Below, piece after piece: positions 33,189-34,973 of a stretch of 34,973 nucleotides of DNA. The notes beneath the pieces were generated by a model, which had not been told where the DNA came from, did no database searches, and saw only the letters and a program-made list of their open reading frames with translations. The DNA is taken from contig JAHQVS010000045.1 in the NCBI GenBank assembly GCA_019634215.1, positions 1-34,973 of the forward strand, in the 5' to 3' direction. This DNA comes from Paracoccaceae bacterium (GTDB lineage Bacteria > Pseudomonadota > Alphaproteobacteria > Rhodobacterales > Rhodobacteraceae). Positions within the stretch are counted from its first letter, which is position 1, and the number at the start of each line of letters is the position of its first letter. The translations under genes were made by a program, and so were the position numbers.

Positions 33189-34379
33189 ATGGCGATGGAT
33201 GTGATGATCTTGGATGGACGTCGGACGGCGATCGGCTCCTTTGGCGGCGGCTTGAAGGCGGTTCCGCCGACCGAGCTGGGCGCAACTGCGGCGACGGCGG
33301 CGCTCTCCGCCGCGAAGGTTGAGGGCGCGGAGATCGAGGCGGCGGTGTTCGGCAACGTCATCCACACCGAGCCGAAGGATATGTATCTCTCACGCGTGGT
33401 GTCGATAAAGGCCGGCGCGCCGAAGGAGAGCCATGCGCTGACTGTCAACCGTCTCTGTGGCTCTGGCCTGCAAGCGGTGGTGTCAGCGGCGCAAATGGTG
33501 TCGCTCGGCGACGCCGCGATCGCTCTAGCGGGCGGCGCGGAGAGCATGTCGCGCGGCGCCTTTATCGTTCCTTCGGCGCGCTGGGGCCAGAAGATGGGCG
33601 ACACCCAGGTGGTCGATATGATGCTGGAGGCGCTGCAAGATCCGTTCGGCGCTGGGCATATGGGAATCACGGCGGAGAATCTGGCGCGGCGCTATCAGAT
33701 TACCCGAGAAGAGCAGGACGCCTTCGCGCTGGAGAGTCATCGCCGCGCCGCCGCCGCCATTGAGGCGGGTCATTTCGACGCGCAAATCACGCCGGTTGAG
33801 ATCCCCACCCGCCGCGATACGGTGTCGTTCGACAAGGACGAGCATGTCCGCCAAAACGCATCGATTGAGGACATGACTAAGCTACGCCCCGCCTTTGAGA
33901 AGGAGGGCACCGTCACCGCCGGCAATGCGTCCGGCATCAATGACGGCGCTGGCGCGTTGGTGTTGGCCAGCTCGGCGGAGACCGCCCGGCGCGGCGCGGC
34001 GCCGCTGGCGCGGATCGTCTCCTATGGTTTGGCCGGGGTCGAGCCGTCGGAGATGGGCATCGGCCCGGCCCCGGCGACGCGAACGGCGTTGGAGCGGGCG
34101 GGGCTGAGCATTGGCGATTTGGACGTCATCGAGTCGAATGAAGCCTTTGCGGCGCAGGCCTGCGCGGTGTCGAAGGAGCTTGAGTTGGATGCGGCCAAGG
34201 TGAACCCGAATGGCGGCGCGGTGGCGCTCGGCCATCCCGTCGGCGCCTCGGGCGCGATCATTCTGATCAAGGCGCTGTATGAGTTGAAGCGGACTGGCGG
34301 ACGCTACGGTCTCGCCACGATGTGCATCGGCGGCGGGCAAGGCATCGCCGTGATCGTGGAGAATTTGTCAAACAAGTGA
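33189..34379 (+). CDS. Acetyl-CoA C-acetyltransferase (thiolase)
   Basis: A 396-residue biosynthetic-type thiolase, the usual length. The acyl-accepting cysteine is C90 in NRLCGSGLQ; H349 in GHPVGAS and C379 in CIGGGQG complete the catalytic set. GGAESMSRG and NEAFAAQ are the further family signatures. It condenses two acetyl-CoA to acetoacetyl-CoA, or cleaves 3-ketoacyl-CoA; polyhydroxybutyrate or fatty-acid use cannot be told apart here because no phaB, phaC or fad gene is adjacent. AAGGAG lies nine bases before the ATG. It converges on trpD with a five-base gap and no visible terminator. Confidence 0.95.
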   Translation: MAMDVMILDGRRTAIGSFGGGLKAVPPTELGATAATAALSAAKVEGAEIEAAVFGNVIHTEPKDMYLSRVVSIKAGAPKESHALTVNRLCGSGLQAVVSAAQMVSLGDAAIALAGGAESMSRGAFIVPSARWGQKMGDTQVVDMMLEALQDPFGAGHMGITAENLARRYQITREEQDAFALESHRRAAAAIEAGHFDAQITPVEIPTRRDTVSFDKDEHVRQNASIEDMTKLRPAFEKEGTVTAGNASGINDGAGALVLASSAETARRGAAPLARIVSYGLAGVEPSEMGIGPAPATRTALERAGLSIGDLDVIESNEAFAAQACAVSKELELDAAKVNPNGGAVALGHPVGASGAIILIKALYELKRTGGRYGLATMCIGGGQGIAVIVENLSNK

Positions 34380-34384
34380 GGCGG

Positions 34385-34973
34385 TTAACCGCCGGCGCTG
34401 TTGGTGATCCGCCCCAGCGCCGCCACCGCCTCCTTGGCATGGCCTTCGTCGACGCTGCGGCGGGCCAGAGCGACGCCTTCGCGCAGGTTGTCTGCCTTGT
34501 CCGCCACCATCAGAGCCGCCGCCGCGTTCAGGAGCGCGGCGTCGCGATAGGCCGAGGGCTGACCATCGAGCAGCGCCCGCATCGCCGCTGCATTATGGGC
34601 CGGGTCGCCGCCCATGATCGCCTCGAACGGATGCTCCGGCAGACCGGCGTCGGCGGGCCGGACCTCGAATTCGCTCACGGACCCATTCTCCAACGCCGCC
34701 ACCTTGGTGGCCCCCGCAATGGAGATCTCGTCCGTCCCGTCGTCGCCATGGACCAACCAAGCGCGGATGGACCCGAGGGCGCCGAGGGTCTCCGCCATCG
34801 GCCTGATCCATTGCGCCGAAAAGCAGCCGGTCAGCTGGCGTTTTACCCCGGCAGGATTGATGAGTGGGCCGAGGATGTTGAACACGGTCCGCACCCCCAT
34901 TTCGGTGCGGGCGGGCATCACATGGCGCATAGCGGCGTGATGGCGGGGGGCGATCATAAAGCCGATGCCTGCC
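34385..34973 (-). CDS. trpD: Anthranilate phosphoribosyltransferase (5' part outside window)
   Basis: The C-terminal 195 or so residues of TrpD, which transfers phosphoribose from PRPP to anthranilate in tryptophan synthesis. The frame is open to the right edge and reads [26 protein letters not shown], interrupted here only for length, followed by [15 protein letters not shown], a highly conserved TrpD block. GDDGTDEIS and the final [18 protein letters not shown] are further family hallmarks. The internal ATG at 34957 is not the true start; the gene continues past position 34973. Codon use matches the neighbouring housekeeping genes. Confidence 0.96.
   Translation of the reverse strand, partial: AGIGFMIAPRHHAAMRHVMPARTEMGVRTVFNILGPLINPAGVKRQLTGCFSAQWIRPMAETLGALGSIRAWLVHGDDGTDEISIAGATKVAALENGSVSEFEVRPADAGLPEHPFEAIMGGDPAHNAAAMRALLDGQPSAYRDAALLNAAAALMVADKADNLREGVALARRSVDEGHAKEAVAALGRITNSAGG

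Overview
The window looks like chromosomal DNA of a GC-rich alphaproteobacterium. This rests on overall protein similarity by eye (glyS, sbcCD, trpD, a DUF2291 lipoprotein, a PrtD/HlyD-type secretion pair), on Tat-exported solute-binding proteins and on the base composition; nothing in it fixes a genus. Function assignments were made by reading protein motifs, without any database search.

Positions 1-13200 form one catabolic locus that I read as a D-apiose/D-apionate regulon. On the minus strand lie a RuBisCO-like protein (4575-5831), a four-carbon acid sugar kinase (3262-4578) and a CUT1-type sugar ABC importer (binding protein plus two permeases, running off the left edge). On the plus strand lie a D-apionate oxidoisomerase-like enzyme (5956-6780), a second, ribose-type importer (binding protein, DUF2291 lipoprotein, double ATPase, permease; 6865-11193), a Gfo/Idh/MocA dehydrogenase resembling D-apiose dehydrogenase (11208-12227) and a GntR/FCD regulator (12463-13197). 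A proposed route is apiose uptake, oxidation to the lactone (ApsD), lactone opening (enzyme not in the window), oxidoisomerisation (ApnO), phosphorylation (OiaK), and cleavage or decarboxylation by the RuBisCO-like protein (OiaT or OiaX). The same dyad motif, ACTnATnnnATnAGT and variants, sits at three promoters: the minus-strand importer (3140-3160), the divergent RuBisCO-like/apnO region (5885-5902), and the regulator's own promoter (12378-12395). This points to one regulon under the FCD regulator.

Positions 13475-21508 are mostly housekeeping: glyS (without glyQ beside it), a peptidoglycan-binding-domain exported protein, and the sbcD-sbcC nuclease operon. Positions 21509-23172 are AT-richer and contain one S24-type phage-like repressor and about 730 bases without a convincing gene.

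Positions 23173-30722 form a type I secretion locus: a 1383-residue secreted glycoside-hydrolase-like protein (DUF5060 domain, clan GH-A-like barrel, carbohydrate-binding-like module, four divergent C-terminal repeats, no RTX repeats), a terminator, then the ABC ATPase/permease and the HlyD-type adaptor. Positions 30858-34973 hold a small membrane protein of unknown function, a divergent OhrR-type regulator and Tat-exported haloperoxidase-like hydrolase with two matching operator palindromes between them, an acetyl-CoA acetyltransferase, and the 3' part of trpD.
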